64,000 nucleotides of DNA from Desulfonatronum thiodismutans (GCF_000717475.1 NZ_JPIK01000013.1:334590-398589); one strand, 5' to 3'; counted from the stretch's first letter, positions 9,301 to 17,731 are shown. Translations and numbers: made by a program. The notes: generated from the sequence alone by a model not told the origin.

Positions 9301-9350
9301 GAGCCGGCCACGGCTGAAAATTTAAGAAAATTCCTGCGGTTAATTTGCAT
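6312..9350 (-). CDS. fdhA: Formate dehydrogenase catalytic subunit, selenocysteine-containing, Tat-exported
   Basis: The full frame is 1012 residues when the in-frame UGA at 8769-8771 is read as selenocysteine (residue 194). The context is HQARI-U-HSATVAALG, matching the active site of Mo/W-bisMGD formate dehydrogenases. A Tat signal (RRNFLK, residues 5-10) opens the protein, then a [4Fe-4S] site with Cys50, 53, 57 and 90. The length matches the FdnG/FdhA family. It oxidises formate to CO2 in the periplasm. The start has AGGAGG upstream. Automated calling would split it into two ORFs; it is not a pseudogene, because reading frame and homology continue directly through the UGA and a hairpin follows. 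Confidence 0.95.
8721..8771 (-). promoter_or_regulatory. Bacterial SECIS-like hairpin at the fdhA UGA codon
   Basis: Directly after UGA the RNA can form an outer stem (CACAGCGC with GCGGUGUG, one mismatch) and an upper 5-bp stem (GGCUC with GAGUC) closed by a UGGGA loop, 26-30 bases from the U of UGA. Bacterial SECIS elements have this place and a short upper stem with G in the loop; SelB binds it to deliver Sec-tRNA. Found by eye, not folded by software. Confidence 0.7.
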
Positions 9351-9386
9351 ACGGCCTCCTTAGCCTAAAGTCGGTTGATGAAAAAA

Positions 9387-9611
9387 TCACTGACCGCGGA
9401 TCTCACGAGCCTGCATAACCAACAGATCGTATCCAGAGGCACGGGGGATGTCCGTCTCGCGCTCGCTTCCCAAACGGCAACCAGCCAGAGTGCTTCGGAA
9501 CGCCAAGAGCATGGCTTTCCGGAGTCGGTCCAGGACTTGGGCCGCGAACGGCCTGATCCGGAATCCGAGCCCGGCGAAGGGAAGACTCGCAAAAGAAGCG
9601 AGTTGGGACAT
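9387..9611 (-). CDS. Possible small protein upstream of fdhA
   Basis: An open frame of 74 residues (start MSQLASFASLPFAGLGFRI, end MQAREIRGQ) lies 36 bases upstream of fdhA on the same strand. The ATG at 9611 has GGAG at a spacing of 6. It is rich in Leu, Arg and Ala, with one Cys and no clear domain. Placement and ribosome site argue that it is real; lack of any recognised family argues against. It occupies most of the 346-base gap between fdhA and the IS1595-like gene; otherwise that gap shows nothing clear. Confidence 0.35.
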   Translation of the reverse strand: MSQLASFASLPFAGLGFRIRPFAAQVLDRLRKAMLLAFRSTLAGCRLGSERETDIPRASGYDLLVMQAREIRGQ

Positions 9612-9696
9612 GACGATCTCCATGAGACTTTTTCTAGATTCGATCCGTTAGCCACCTCATGGAAGAAATCGCAAAAGCGGTCAATAAAAAAGCTGA

Positions 9697-10554
9697 TTAC
9701 CCAAATTTTGGCACAAATCGGCAGAGTAGGTCGGCGGTCTCGGAGAAGATGCAGGCGTCGCGATGGTTGTAGCGAAACTCCAGTTCCTTGACGTACAGGG
9801 GAAATTTTTCCGGAGAAAGGCCGCGGTAGCGGCGGATCTTGTCCAGGAGATAGGTGAGGAAGTCGGGGGAAGATCCGGAGGAGGGCGTTTGCGAGGGGAG
9901 GGTGAATTCCATGAAACGGGGTGGAGGGGCGGTAGTACAGAATAGCAGGGTATGGTAGCGTTGATAGGGGGCGCTGTAGTAGGTTTTGCCCCAGTGGCCA
10001 AGTTCCAGGCCAAAGCTCTGGTGAAAATGGAATACCGTTTCAGGCCGCAGGCCGGGAACGAGGTCGACGAAGGCTACTCCGGAGTGCTCGATGACGCCGA
10101 AAACCGGCGTGGCCAGTTTGGAGGACGGAACCACGTTCAGGACCCGGCCGGAGGTTTTCAGCTCGATGCTACGCTCCGCCCCGAAAAAGTCCCTGGCGTC
10201 GATGGCGTTGGCGGCGATGGCGCAGCGGATGGTGGTCACGGCCTTGTAGACCGTGTTGTAGGCCAGATCCACCTCCTTGCTCATGGCCAGAACCGTCAGG
10301 TCCATTTCGAACAGCTTGATGGTCCGCAGCCAGTTCCGGCAGCTGAGGTCGCAATTGTTGATCCAGCGTCCGCTGAAATCGTGGTAGGTGTAGGAACACT
10401 GGGCGCATCGCCGCCGACCATCGGTCAGGGGGTAGTTTTTGCGTTGTCGGCAGCGCGGGCAGAACCGCTGGTGGTTTTTCCAGCAATATTTCAACAGATA
10501 GCGGCGGGCCGCTGATTCGCTTTTTATGTAGTGTTCATAGTCGATTAGGCGCAT
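9697..10554 (-). CDS. IS1595-like transposase-related protein, catalytic residues not evident
   Basis: A 285-residue protein. An N-terminal zinc ribbon (CPRCRQRKNYPL ... CAQC) is followed by the helical region typical of IS1595/ISXO2-like transposases (WLRTIKLFEMDLTVLAM) and a C-terminal FRYNHRD close to the usual FRFNHR. In such enzymes a D-E-T/S motif opens the DDE domain near residue 130; here the place reads GAERSIELKTS, and the second Asp region reads ELGHWGKTYYSAP. No terminal inverted repeats or target duplication were seen near its ends. It may be a domesticated or inactive relative. It ends 86 bases before the small ORF upstream of fdhA. Confidence 0.7.
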   Translation of the reverse strand: MRLIDYEHYIKSESAARRYLLKYCWKNHQRFCPRCRQRKNYPLTDGRRRCAQCSYTYHDFSGRWINNCDLSCRNWLRTIKLFEMDLTVLAMSKEVDLAYNTVYKAVTTIRCAIAANAIDARDFFGAERSIELKTSGRVLNVVPSSKLATPVFGVIEHSGVAFVDLVPGLRPETVFHFHQSFGLELGHWGKTYYSAPYQRYHTLLFCTTAPPPRFMEFTLPSQTPSSGSSPDFLTYLLDKIRRYRGLSPEKFPLYVKELEFRYNHRDACIFSETADLLCRFVPKFG

Positions 10555-10946
10555 GAGATGGTGATATTCGAGGGTCCGGAGTCAAAGCAAGATGATATCT
10601 GAAGGCGATTGTGCTTCTACCGTTTTTTTTTTCTTTGGGCCATACCTCGTTTGTCCGAAAATCAACCTCAGACAGCAAGTTCGGATGCGGTTTTGGAAAA
10701 CGGATTCAGAGCACATCCGGAGCGGCTGCAGCGAGTGCTTCGGGGAGGCGCTTGGTGGATGGTCAAGAAAACCAGTTGATTGGGGAGTTGTGTCGTTCCA
10801 TCGGAAGCTAAGGGTGGCTCCCCATCCTTGCCATTTATTTAACACTTTGGCAGAACCATAAACACATGGCATTGAAGAAGCGGCGATTGTCGCCGATTTT
10901 CGTTTAAGGTTATTGCTCTTCACCCAATCCGCGGGAGGATATGACG
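10555..10946. other. Intergenic region, 392 bases
   Basis: Lies between the IS1595-like gene and the universal stress protein gene. It holds a T-run near 10620-10631 and a short GGCGATTGTCGCC palindrome around 10884. One frame contains RVLRGGAW, reminiscent of formylglycine-generating enzyme tails, but stops follow at once. No gene can be supported here. Confidence 0.5.
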
Positions 10947-11411
10947 ATGGTGGACATGAAAAAGATTCTTTGCGCCATTGATTTTTCAGAAGTCAGCCCC
11001 ATGGTGGCGGGGTATGCGCATTCCTTGGCCAAGGCCTTCGGTGCGGAGGTGATTCTGTTGTACTCGGCACCGTCGCTGAACCAGTACGTCAGCTTTCACG
11101 TCCCGCCCAACTCCATTGAAACGTTCGTCGGGGAAATCGTTTCCGGAGCGGAACAGAGCATGGAGGCCTTTATTTCGCAGTACCTGCCGGACGTCACCGT
11201 AACCGGGCGCGTGGTCAGCGGGTATGCAGCGGAAGAAATCGTGAAATGCGCGGACGAGGAAAGCGTGGACATGGTCATCATGGGTACCCACGGCCGCAAG
11301 GGGATTGACCGGATACTGTTCGGTTCCGTGGCGGAGAAGGTCGTCAAAACCGCCAACTGCCCCGTCTTGACCTTGCGGCCCTTCTGTCCCGTGGACTTCC
11401 CCGGAAAATGA
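10947..11411 (+). CDS. Universal stress protein (UspA family)
   Basis: A single-domain Usp of 154 residues. The start (KKILCAIDFSEVS) holds the first strand and conserved Asp, and the C-terminal half has the ATP-binding signature GTHGRKGIDRILFGSVAEKV. It is a cytoplasmic nucleotide-binding protein tied to stress or energy state. GGGAGG lies 11 bases upstream of the chosen ATG at 10947; an ATG at 10941 is too close to that site but also possible. It stands alone: a repeat element separates it from the pil operon. Confidence 0.88.
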   Translation: MVDMKKILCAIDFSEVSPMVAGYAHSLAKAFGAEVILLYSAPSLNQYVSFHVPPNSIETFVGEIVSGAEQSMEAFISQYLPDVTVTGRVVSGYAAEEIVKCADEESVDMVIMGTHGRKGIDRILFGSVAEKVVKTANCPVLTLRPFCPVDFPGK

Positions 11412-11449
11412 TCGTCTTGCTTCCCGGACCGATCATCGCCGACATAACT

Positions 11450-11602
11450 GAGTGTTGAAAAAGTCCTTATCTGGCAGTCCGTTCAAAAATCCCAAGTGCA
11501 AGGAGCAAAAAAAGTTCAAGGTCGAAGCGTATTTATTCATACGTGAGAGTTTGAACTTTTTGCAGCGACGCAGCAATTGGGAGTTTTTCAACGGACTGGT
11601 AA
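11450..11602 (+). repeat. Long palindromic repeat, copy 1
   Basis: About 150 bases starting GTGTTGAAAAAGTCC and ending GTTTTTCAACGGACTG. Internally it is one long imperfect hairpin: CAGTCCGTT-C-AAAAA-T-CCCAA pairs with TTGGGAGTTTTTCAACGGACTG, with the apex around GCGTATTTATTCATACG. Close copies lie at 19492-19642 (same orientation) and 23295-23441 (reverse). No coding frame is conserved between copies. It ends 18 bases before the pilM start. Confidence 0.9.
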
Positions 11603-11620
11603 GCGAACGGAGATCCGCCC

Positions 11621-12679
11621 TTGGCCATTACCATTGAGCTGCGTAAAAAAAGTCCTCCTCCCGGAGTGGACCTGGGCAGCGGTTGGATCAAAGTCGTGGC
11701 CCTTGGGTTGCGGCGTCGCAAGCCGGTCCTCAGTCGAATCGGCCGCATTCCCCTGGCCGTCGGCGACATGGATAAAGGTGAAAAAGCAGCTGATCGGCTG
11801 GCCGAGCTGTGGCGACATCTGGGGATTCGCGAGAAAGACGTGATTTCGGCCATGACCGGACATGCCGTGATCGTCAAGAAGGTCAACGTTGCTTCCGAGG
11901 TCGCGGCGAACATGGAAAATTTTCTGGCCAAGGAAGCCAAGCAGTACATCCCGTTCGATCTGCAGGACGTGTATATCGACCACCAGAACCTCGGTCCCGG
12001 AATCAAGGAGGGGACCGTAGACGTGCTTTTGGTGGCCAGCAAGAAGCGGGAGGTGGAGGATCGGCTGAGCATCCTGACACGGGCCGGTCTGGAAGTCCGG
12101 GTGATGGACGTGGATGCCTTTGCCCTGAACAACTGTTTTGAGTTCAACTATCCGGAACTTATCGACCGTCCCCAGTACATTTTGGACATCGGCGGCCAAT
12201 TGAGCGTGTTTTGCGTGGTCTGGAACAAGCAATTGGTCTTTCACCGTGAATTAAGCTTCGGCGGCCTTCAGTTGACCGACCGGCTGGCGAAATTATTGAA
12301 CCGGTCCAGGGCGGAATGCGAAAAATTGAAGATCAACGGCCCGGGCGACTTGCCGCCCACGGAACAGGCCGTGGTCGTGGATGAACTGGAAGACGCGGTG
12401 GTCTCCTGGGCGGGCGAGGTGCGGCGCCTGATCGGATTTTATCTCGGTTCGGTGCCGGAGGCCAAACCCGCTGAAACCCTGTATTTGTCCGGAGGGGGCA
12501 GCTTGCTGGCCGGGCTGCCCGGTCGTCTGGGTCGGGAGCTGGAACTGGACGTGCGCCACCTCGATCCCTGGCGCAAGCTGGAGCCGGACCCGGCCCAGTT
12601 CGACGCGGCTTATCTTCGCGCCGTGGGGCCGCAATACGCCGTGGCCGCCGGGTTGGCCCTGCGGGAGGCGGTTCCATGA
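11621..12679 (+). CDS. pilM: Type IV pilus inner-membrane platform protein PilM
   Basis: A 352-residue actin-like ATPase-fold protein. The N-terminal phosphate-1 motif is GVDLGSGWIKVVALG, the second YILDIGGQLSVFCV, and the adenosine motif LYLSGGGSLLAGLPG. PilM binds the cytoplasmic tail of PilN and links the pilus motor to the periplasmic alignment complex. The start is TTG at 11621 with a GGAG upstream. It opens a compact pilMNOPQ operon; pilN overlaps its stop by four bases. The promoter must lie in or before the repeat element just upstream. Confidence 0.92.
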   Translation: MAITIELRKKSPPPGVDLGSGWIKVVALGLRRRKPVLSRIGRIPLAVGDMDKGEKAADRLAELWRHLGIREKDVISAMTGHAVIVKKVNVASEVAANMENFLAKEAKQYIPFDLQDVYIDHQNLGPGIKEGTVDVLLVASKKREVEDRLSILTRAGLEVRVMDVDAFALNNCFEFNYPELIDRPQYILDIGGQLSVFCVVWNKQLVFHRELSFGGLQLTDRLAKLLNRSRAECEKLKINGPGDLPPTEQAVVVDELEDAVVSWAGEVRRLIGFYLGSVPEAKPAETLYLSGGGSLLAGLPGRLGRELELDVRHLDPWRKLEPDPAQFDAAYLRAVGPQYAVAAGLALREAVP

Positions 12680-13260
12680 TCCGCATCAACCTCCTCCCTC
12701 CGGAGAAACGTCCGCGGATTTCCACCCTGCGCCTGGACCTGGGCGCTTTGGCGCTGGCCTTCGTGCTCGTCGGGGGCGCGATTTTATTGACCCATTTATG
12801 GATCAGCTCCGAAGTTCGGGAACTGGAACGCGTTCATGAAGCCAGGGTGGCCGAGAACCGGGTCTTGACGGCAGAGGTGGCCCGGGTCCGGCAAATGGAG
12901 AACGAGCTGAAGTCCATCGAGTCGAAAATCCGGATCATCACGGATATCCGAAGCATCCAGACCCTGCCGGTGCGCTATGTGGACGCATTGATTTCCCTGC
13001 TGCCGGAAGAGCGGATCTGGTTCGAGACCTTTCACCTTGAAAAGAACGGGGTTTTGCAGCTGCGAGGGGTGGCCATGGACAACCAGTCCTTTGCCGCCTA
13101 CGTGGAAATCCTCCGGACATCGGCCTTTGTCCGCGGCGTGGTGACGGAACGCACCCTGCGCCGAGAGGTGCAGGGCCTGTCCCTGGTGGAGTTTCATTTC
13201 CGGGTCACCTTCGGTCCTCCGCCGGCCGACTATTTCCTGGAGAGGGCCGACCATGGATAG
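12676..13260 (+). CDS. pilN: Type IV pilus assembly protein PilN
   Basis: A 194-residue protein with the hallmark PilN start MIRINLLPPEKRPR, the PilM-binding tail. One membrane helix follows (LGALALAFVLVGGAILLTHL), then a periplasmic coiled coil (about 50-95) and a small alpha/beta domain. It pairs with PilO to form the alignment complex. ATGA overlap with pilM, and an 8-base overlap with pilO. Confidence 0.93.
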   Translation: MIRINLLPPEKRPRISTLRLDLGALALAFVLVGGAILLTHLWISSEVRELERVHEARVAENRVLTAEVARVRQMENELKSIESKIRIITDIRSIQTLPVRYVDALISLLPEERIWFETFHLEKNGVLQLRGVAMDNQSFAAYVEILRTSAFVRGVVTERTLRREVQGLSLVEFHFRVTFGPPPADYFLERADHG

Positions 13261-13894
13261 TCGCGCTTTGGTCAAACGGCTGGAGAACCTGAGCAAGCTG
13301 CATAAGCTGGGGATTCTCATCGGTTTGGTCGTCGTCGCCTTGGGCTGCTACGCCTTTTTTTCGCTCATGCCCAATCTTGAGCGCAAGACCATTTTGCAAG
13401 AAGATATCCGGAACCTGGAAACGTCCATTGCCGCCAATCGCCGGTTAGCCGCCAGGCTGCCGGAGTTGGAGGAGGAAATGGAGGCCCGGGAGTACGAGTT
13501 GCTTTTGGCCAAGATGCTGCTGCCCGAGGACGCCCAGGAACGTGAACGACTTCTGGCCGCCATCGAGCGGTTGGGCATGGACGTGGGGGTCGAGTTCATG
13601 CTCTTTCAGCCCGGCGGCGAGGTTCAGCACGATTTTTACGCCTCCCGAGAGGTCCAGTTACGCATGCGCGGCGAGTTCCATAACCTGATCACTTTTTTTG
13701 ACCGCATGGCCCGGCTGGATCGACTGGTCAGCCTGGATCGCCTTCGTTTGCAGCCCACAGCCGCGGCCGGAACCGGCCCGGTTATCCTGAACGCCGAAAG
13801 CACCATCCAGGTTTACCGGGCCCTGACCGAGCAGGAAATCAAGGCCGCGCAGGAACAGCAAAGCCAGCAGCAACCAGCCAGGCGGCGCAGATAG
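13253..13894 (+). CDS. pilO: Type IV pilus assembly protein PilO
   Basis: A 213-residue bitopic membrane protein. A cytoplasmic N-terminus is followed by one helix (LGILIGLVVVALGCYAFFSL), a coiled coil (residues about 40-85) and a ferredoxin-like PilO fold (REVQLRMRGEFHNLITFFDRMARLDRLV). The C-terminus is Gln-rich (QEQQSQQQPARRRR). It forms heterodimers with PilN and contacts PilP. Gene position and overlap agree with a pilMNOPQ operon. Confidence 0.92.
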   Translation: MDSRALVKRLENLSKLHKLGILIGLVVVALGCYAFFSLMPNLERKTILQEDIRNLETSIAANRRLAARLPELEEEMEAREYELLLAKMLLPEDAQERERLLAAIERLGMDVGVEFMLFQPGGEVQHDFYASREVQLRMRGEFHNLITFFDRMARLDRLVSLDRLRLQPTAAAGTGPVILNAESTIQVYRALTEQEIKAAQEQQSQQQPARRRR

Positions 13895-13920
13895 TCCGGC
13901 GCTTTTCGCCGAGAGATTCC

Positions 13921-14556
13921 ATGACGCCCACGCAGCAGGATGTATCCCAGACAAGTCGGTCAGCCGGTGCACGGAGAAGATTTCCACGCAACCGGTTGGG
14001 CCTTCTGTGGTTTCCTGCTGGACTGTTTCCGGCCTTCTTTCTGGTGCTGATGCTTTTTTTTCTGCTCGTTTTGCCACACAACGGCTGGGCGGTCGAAGAG
14101 GAGGGCAACGGGGTGGAGGAGCTGTTCATGGGCACCTCCCTGGAGCTTCCGGACTGGTTGCGCACCCCGGACGGCTACGCCTTCCGCCCGGAAGGCAAGC
14201 CGGACCCGTTTCGCCCGTTCGTCCGCCCTGCCCCGCCGGAAGAGTCGTTTCGAGCCCAGGTTTCGGCCAGGGCGTTGACCCCGTTGGAGCGCGTCGAAGC
14301 GACCCAGTTGCGGGTGATCGGCATCGTCTGGGCCGTGGATCGTCCCGACCAGGCTCTGGCCATGGTCGAGATGCCCGACGGCAAGGGATTCGTGCTCCGG
14401 CCCGGAGTGGGCGTGGGACGGTACGGCGGCAAAGTCCGCCGGATCACCGCCAATGAGGTGATCATCGAGGAACATGGCCTGGACATCGCTGGTCGCGAGC
14501 AGGTCAGGGAAGTGATCCTCAAGCTGCATCCAAGCGAGGGAGATGATCATGGGTAG
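13921..14556 (+). CDS. pilP: Type IV pilus assembly protein PilP
   Basis: A 211-residue protein. It has a long basic N-terminus, then a hydrophobic stretch (LLWFPAGLFPAFFLVLMLFF, about 36-58), a Pro-rich linker (KPDPFRPFVRP) and the PilP beta domain (LRVIGIVW, ALAMVEMPDGKGFVLRPG, ITANEVIIEE). PilP connects PilNO to the PilQ secretin. Many PilP proteins are lipoproteins, but here no lipobox Cys is seen, so it seems to be anchored by the helix. It overlaps pilQ by 14 bases. Confidence 0.9.
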   Translation: MTPTQQDVSQTSRSAGARRRFPRNRLGLLWFPAGLFPAFFLVLMLFFLLVLPHNGWAVEEEGNGVEELFMGTSLELPDWLRTPDGYAFRPEGKPDPFRPFVRPAPPEESFRAQVSARALTPLERVEATQLRVIGIVWAVDRPDQALAMVEMPDGKGFVLRPGVGVGRYGGKVRRITANEVIIEEHGLDIAGREQVREVILKLHPSEGDDHG

Positions 14557-16462
14557 CGCCCGGAAAGCGATAAGGATTCGAACGAGAGGACGGCGGAAGA
14601 ACCGACTGTTGCTCATCTTTTACGGCGCGATCATGTTCGTGCTGGTGACGGTTTTGGGGAGCGCTTCCATCGGTGCCGAGGCAATCGCTCCGGAGCCCGT
14701 ACCCGAGGAAAGAGTGTCGTCCGATGCGAGAGTGACGCAACCGATCGAGGGTTTCGTTGGTGAATCACGGCCGGTTGATTCACGGCCCGGCATACGCCAA
14801 GCGACGTTTTTCCAAGTCGGCGACGTCGTGGGCATCCGCCTGGAAGCGACCGGCGAACTGACGTGGCGATCCGTTTCAGCTCGTCCGGGCCAAATTCGGA
14901 TACTGTTTCCCGATGTCGTCATGCCGGCTGCCGTTGCCCGACTGCACCAGCTACACGCCTTCGGGCATCCGGTGAAAACAGGATTACTGCGGAATACGGT
15001 CGACGGCGGGGAGTTGATATTGACCGCCACCGGCCCGGTAGACATCGAGCCCGAGAAGGTGCCGGAAGGACTGGTCTTGCATTTTGTGGACGTCGAGGCC
15101 CATGCGGAAGATGCCAAGCCTTCCGCCGTGCCGACGGCTCGTCCGGAATCGCGAGAGCGTCCGCTTCAGGATGCGTTGGAAACGCGTTTCCCCGAGGAAG
15201 AGGCGCTGTTTCCGGGCATGCGCGAAGAGTACGTCGGGGCCCCGATCTCCATTGACTTGCAGAACGCCGAAGTGGAGCACGTGCTACGGCTCATCGGCGA
15301 GGTGGCCGGGTATAATCTGATCCTGGACGCCGGAGTCGGGGGACGGATTTCCATGAAGCTGGACAACGTCCCTTGGGATCAAGTTTTGGATCTCGTGCTT
15401 GTCCAGCGCAATCTGGGAATGGTGGTCAGAGGGAACATCCTGCGCATCAGCACGGCCCAGCAGTTGGAGAGCGAACGGGAACAACGTCGCCGCGCTCGGG
15501 AGTCGGCCATGCAGGCCCAGGAGACCATCGAACGTCTGGAACCGTTGCAGACGGCCTACATTCAGATCAATTACGCGACCGCGGCGGAGATGGACGCCAG
15601 GACGCGACCCTTTCTGAGCGACAGGGGCAGGCTCAGCTTCGACCCACGGACCAACACGCTTATCCTGACGGACTCTCCGTTGCGCATCCGGCAGATTCAG
15701 GGAATCATCGACAGACTGGACCAGCCCGAACGACAAGTAATGATCGAGGCCAGGGTCGTTTATGCGTCGGATGAGTTTCAACGCGCCATGGGGCTGCGCT
15801 GGGGAGGCGGCATTGAAGGCGTCACGACGGAGTACTACCGAGGCGTTTATGGCGCGGCCGGCGGAGGAATCCCGATCAACCAGGGCGGCGTCGGGCAGAC
15901 TGGGTACCTGGTCAATACGCCGATTCCCATGTCCCCTTCATTTGGGATCGGAGGCTTTATTTCCAAACTCATGGGGCCGGATATGTTCACCCTGGACGTC
16001 CAGTTGCAGCTTGGAGAGCTGCAGGGCGAGTCCAGGACCGTCTCCAGCCCGCGTATCGTGACATTGAACAACTCACGGGCGGTGATCAAGCAAGGCACCC
16101 GTGTGCGGGTGAACGTGCTCGACGACGCTGGCAATCCCCAGCCTGATTTTGAAGACGCGGTTCTCGAATTGTCCGTCACGCCGCAAATCACCCCAGACGA
16201 TCAGCTCATTTTGGATCTTGTCGTCAAGGACGACGTGCCGATGGGGGAGAACATCGACACCAAGTCCGCTGAGGCGAAGTTAATCGTCAACAACGGGGAA
16301 ACAATCGTTTTGGGCGGCGTGTTCAAGGCCGCGGAAGGTCAGCGAGAGAATCGCGTACCTGGGTTGGCCAGCATTCCTGGCCTGGGGGCTCTTTTCAAGA
16401 GCAGAATCACAGAAGAAAGAAAAGAAGAGCTACTTATATTTATCCGGCCCAGTATCCTGTAA
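14543..16462 (+). CDS. pilQ: Type IV pilus secretin PilQ
   Basis: A 639-residue outer-membrane secretin through which the pilus leaves the cell. A long signal region (about 1-50) is followed by one AMIN-like domain (about 90-185), a secretin/TonB short N-terminal (STN) domain (ISIDLQNAEVEHVLRLIGEV), the N1 domain (YIQINYATAAEMDARTRPFL) and the secretin core ending ENRVPGLASIPGLGALFK, the classic secretin signature. GCGAGGGAG precedes the ATG at 14543. It closes the pil operon. Confidence 0.93.
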   Translation: MIMGSARKAIRIRTRGRRKNRLLLIFYGAIMFVLVTVLGSASIGAEAIAPEPVPEERVSSDARVTQPIEGFVGESRPVDSRPGIRQATFFQVGDVVGIRLEATGELTWRSVSARPGQIRILFPDVVMPAAVARLHQLHAFGHPVKTGLLRNTVDGGELILTATGPVDIEPEKVPEGLVLHFVDVEAHAEDAKPSAVPTARPESRERPLQDALETRFPEEEALFPGMREEYVGAPISIDLQNAEVEHVLRLIGEVAGYNLILDAGVGGRISMKLDNVPWDQVLDLVLVQRNLGMVVRGNILRISTAQQLESEREQRRRARESAMQAQETIERLEPLQTAYIQINYATAAEMDARTRPFLSDRGRLSFDPRTNTLILTDSPLRIRQIQGIIDRLDQPERQVMIEARVVYASDEFQRAMGLRWGGGIEGVTTEYYRGVYGAAGGGIPINQGGVGQTGYLVNTPIPMSPSFGIGGFISKLMGPDMFTLDVQLQLGELQGESRTVSSPRIVTLNNSRAVIKQGTRVRVNVLDDAGNPQPDFEDAVLELSVTPQITPDDQLILDLVVKDDVPMGENIDTKSAEAKLIVNNGETIVLGGVFKAAEGQRENRVPGLASIPGLGALFKSRITEERKEELLIFIRPSIL

Positions 16463-16546
16463 GGCTGTTGGAAACCGTTAGGCCGCTGAAAAGCGGCTGG
16501 ACCTCGTATATTGGAAAGCGCGCCTGACAAGTTCCGGTTCGCCTGT

Positions 16547-16592
16547 AGCCTTGGGGCTGGGGAGATGCGCTCTCCCTGATCCCGAGGCTTTT
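16547..16592 (+). terminator. Probable terminator after pilQ
   Basis: AGCCTTGGGG pairs with CCCGAGGCT around an inner hairpin (GGGAG/CTCCC), followed by TTTT. It lies 85 bases after the pilQ stop and 27 before hisC. The stem contains mismatches, so strength is uncertain. Confidence 0.5.
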
Positions 16593-16618
16593 GTCATCAT
16601 CGATCGTGAGGAATCATC

Positions 16619-17731
16619 GTGCAACAGCAACCCTTTCTTCGTCCTGAAGTTCAGGACTTCAGCCCCTACACACCGGGGCTTTCCATTGATGAGATACATG
16701 AGAAATACGGCCTCAGCCGTGTAATCAAACTGGCCAGCAACGAAAATCCGCTGGGCGTTTCGTCGTTGGTTCAAAAGGCCTTGCAAGATCACGCCGCCGG
16801 AGTGTTCCGGTATCCCCGGTCGGGCAGTCCGGAGTTGCGTGCGGCTTTGGCGGCGCATCTGGACGTGCCGGAGGAATGGATCGTGGCCGGCAATGGTTCG
16901 GACGAGATCATTGACCTGTTGATCCGGGTCGCGGCCCGACCGGGTCGTGATCACATTCTGATCTTCGAGCCCAGCTTCAGCATGTACCGCCTGCTGGCCA
17001 AGCTCAGCGGCGTGGAGATCCGAACCGTTCCCCTGGGCGAGGATTATCACTTCCCCTGGGACAACTTGCTGCGCGCGGTGACCGAGGAAACCGCCCTGGT
17101 TTTCGTGACCACCCCGGACAATCCCACGGGATACGCCCCTCCGGTCCAGGAACTGGAAATTCTCGCCCGCCGACTCCCGTCGCGGACATTGCTGGTGGTG
17201 GACGAAGCCTACATGGATTTTGCCTCGCCCATGGACCATTACTCCCTGCTGTCTCGGCTGCGCGATTTTCCCAACGTGGTCGTGCTGCGGACCTTTTCCA
17301 AGCTGTACGGGCTGGCGGGGTTACGCCTGGGATACGGGGTCATGCCGCCCTGGCTGGCGGATGCGTTGATTCGGGTCAAGCCGCCCTTCAGCGTGAACAT
17401 TCTCGCGGAAATCGCCGGTCTGGCCGCTTTGCGCGACGTTCATTTCGTCCAGGCCTCTTTGGATTGCGTTCAGGTCGGAAGGGCTTGGCTGACGACGGAA
17501 CTGACCAGCCTCGGCTGCCGCGTCTTTCCTTCGCAGGCTAATTTTCTGCTTTTTAGGCTAGGCCACGCCGCCATGTCCACCTTGGACGTCTTCCAGAAAC
17601 TCCTGGAGCAAGGGGTGATCATCCGGCCGCTGAAGAGTTACGGAATGGAGGAGTATCTGCGGGTGACCGTTGGAACGGAAGAGGAGAACCGGATTTTCGT
17701 CCGGGAACTGGAGGCCGTGCTTCATGGCTGA
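16619..17731 (+). CDS. hisC: Histidinol-phosphate aminotransferase
   Basis: A 370-residue fold-type I PLP enzyme that converts imidazole acetol phosphate to histidinol phosphate. Visible features: IKLASNENPLG near the start, GNGSDEIIDLLIR, TPDNPTG, DEAYMDF, and the Schiff-base Lys in TFSKLYGLAGLRLGYG. The start is GTG at 16619 with GAGGAA upstream. cmk overlaps its stop, so the pair is cotranscribed. HisC-like enzymes may also act on aromatic amino acids, but the motifs fit HisC well. Confidence 0.92.
   Translation: MQQQPFLRPEVQDFSPYTPGLSIDEIHEKYGLSRVIKLASNENPLGVSSLVQKALQDHAAGVFRYPRSGSPELRAALAAHLDVPEEWIVAGNGSDEIIDLLIRVAARPGRDHILIFEPSFSMYRLLAKLSGVEIRTVPLGEDYHFPWDNLLRAVTEETALVFVTTPDNPTGYAPPVQELEILARRLPSRTLLVVDEAYMDFASPMDHYSLLSRLRDFPNVVVLRTFSKLYGLAGLRLGYGVMPPWLADALIRVKPPFSVNILAEIAGLAALRDVHFVQASLDCVQVGRAWLTTELTSLGCRVFPSQANFLLFRLGHAAMSTLDVFQKLLEQGVIIRPLKSYGMEEYLRVTVGTEEENRIFVRELEAVLHG

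Noticed and set aside
9360..9660. Plus-strand frame starting MMKKSLTADL between fdhA and the IS1595-like gene
   Set aside because: No ribosome site, low-complexity Ser/Glu/Arg translation and antisense to the better placed small frame at 9387-9611.
10725..10760. RVLRGGAW peptide resembling formylglycine-generating enzyme C-termini
   Set aside because: Stop codons follow within a few residues and nothing upstream continues the similarity; too short to call a pseudogene.
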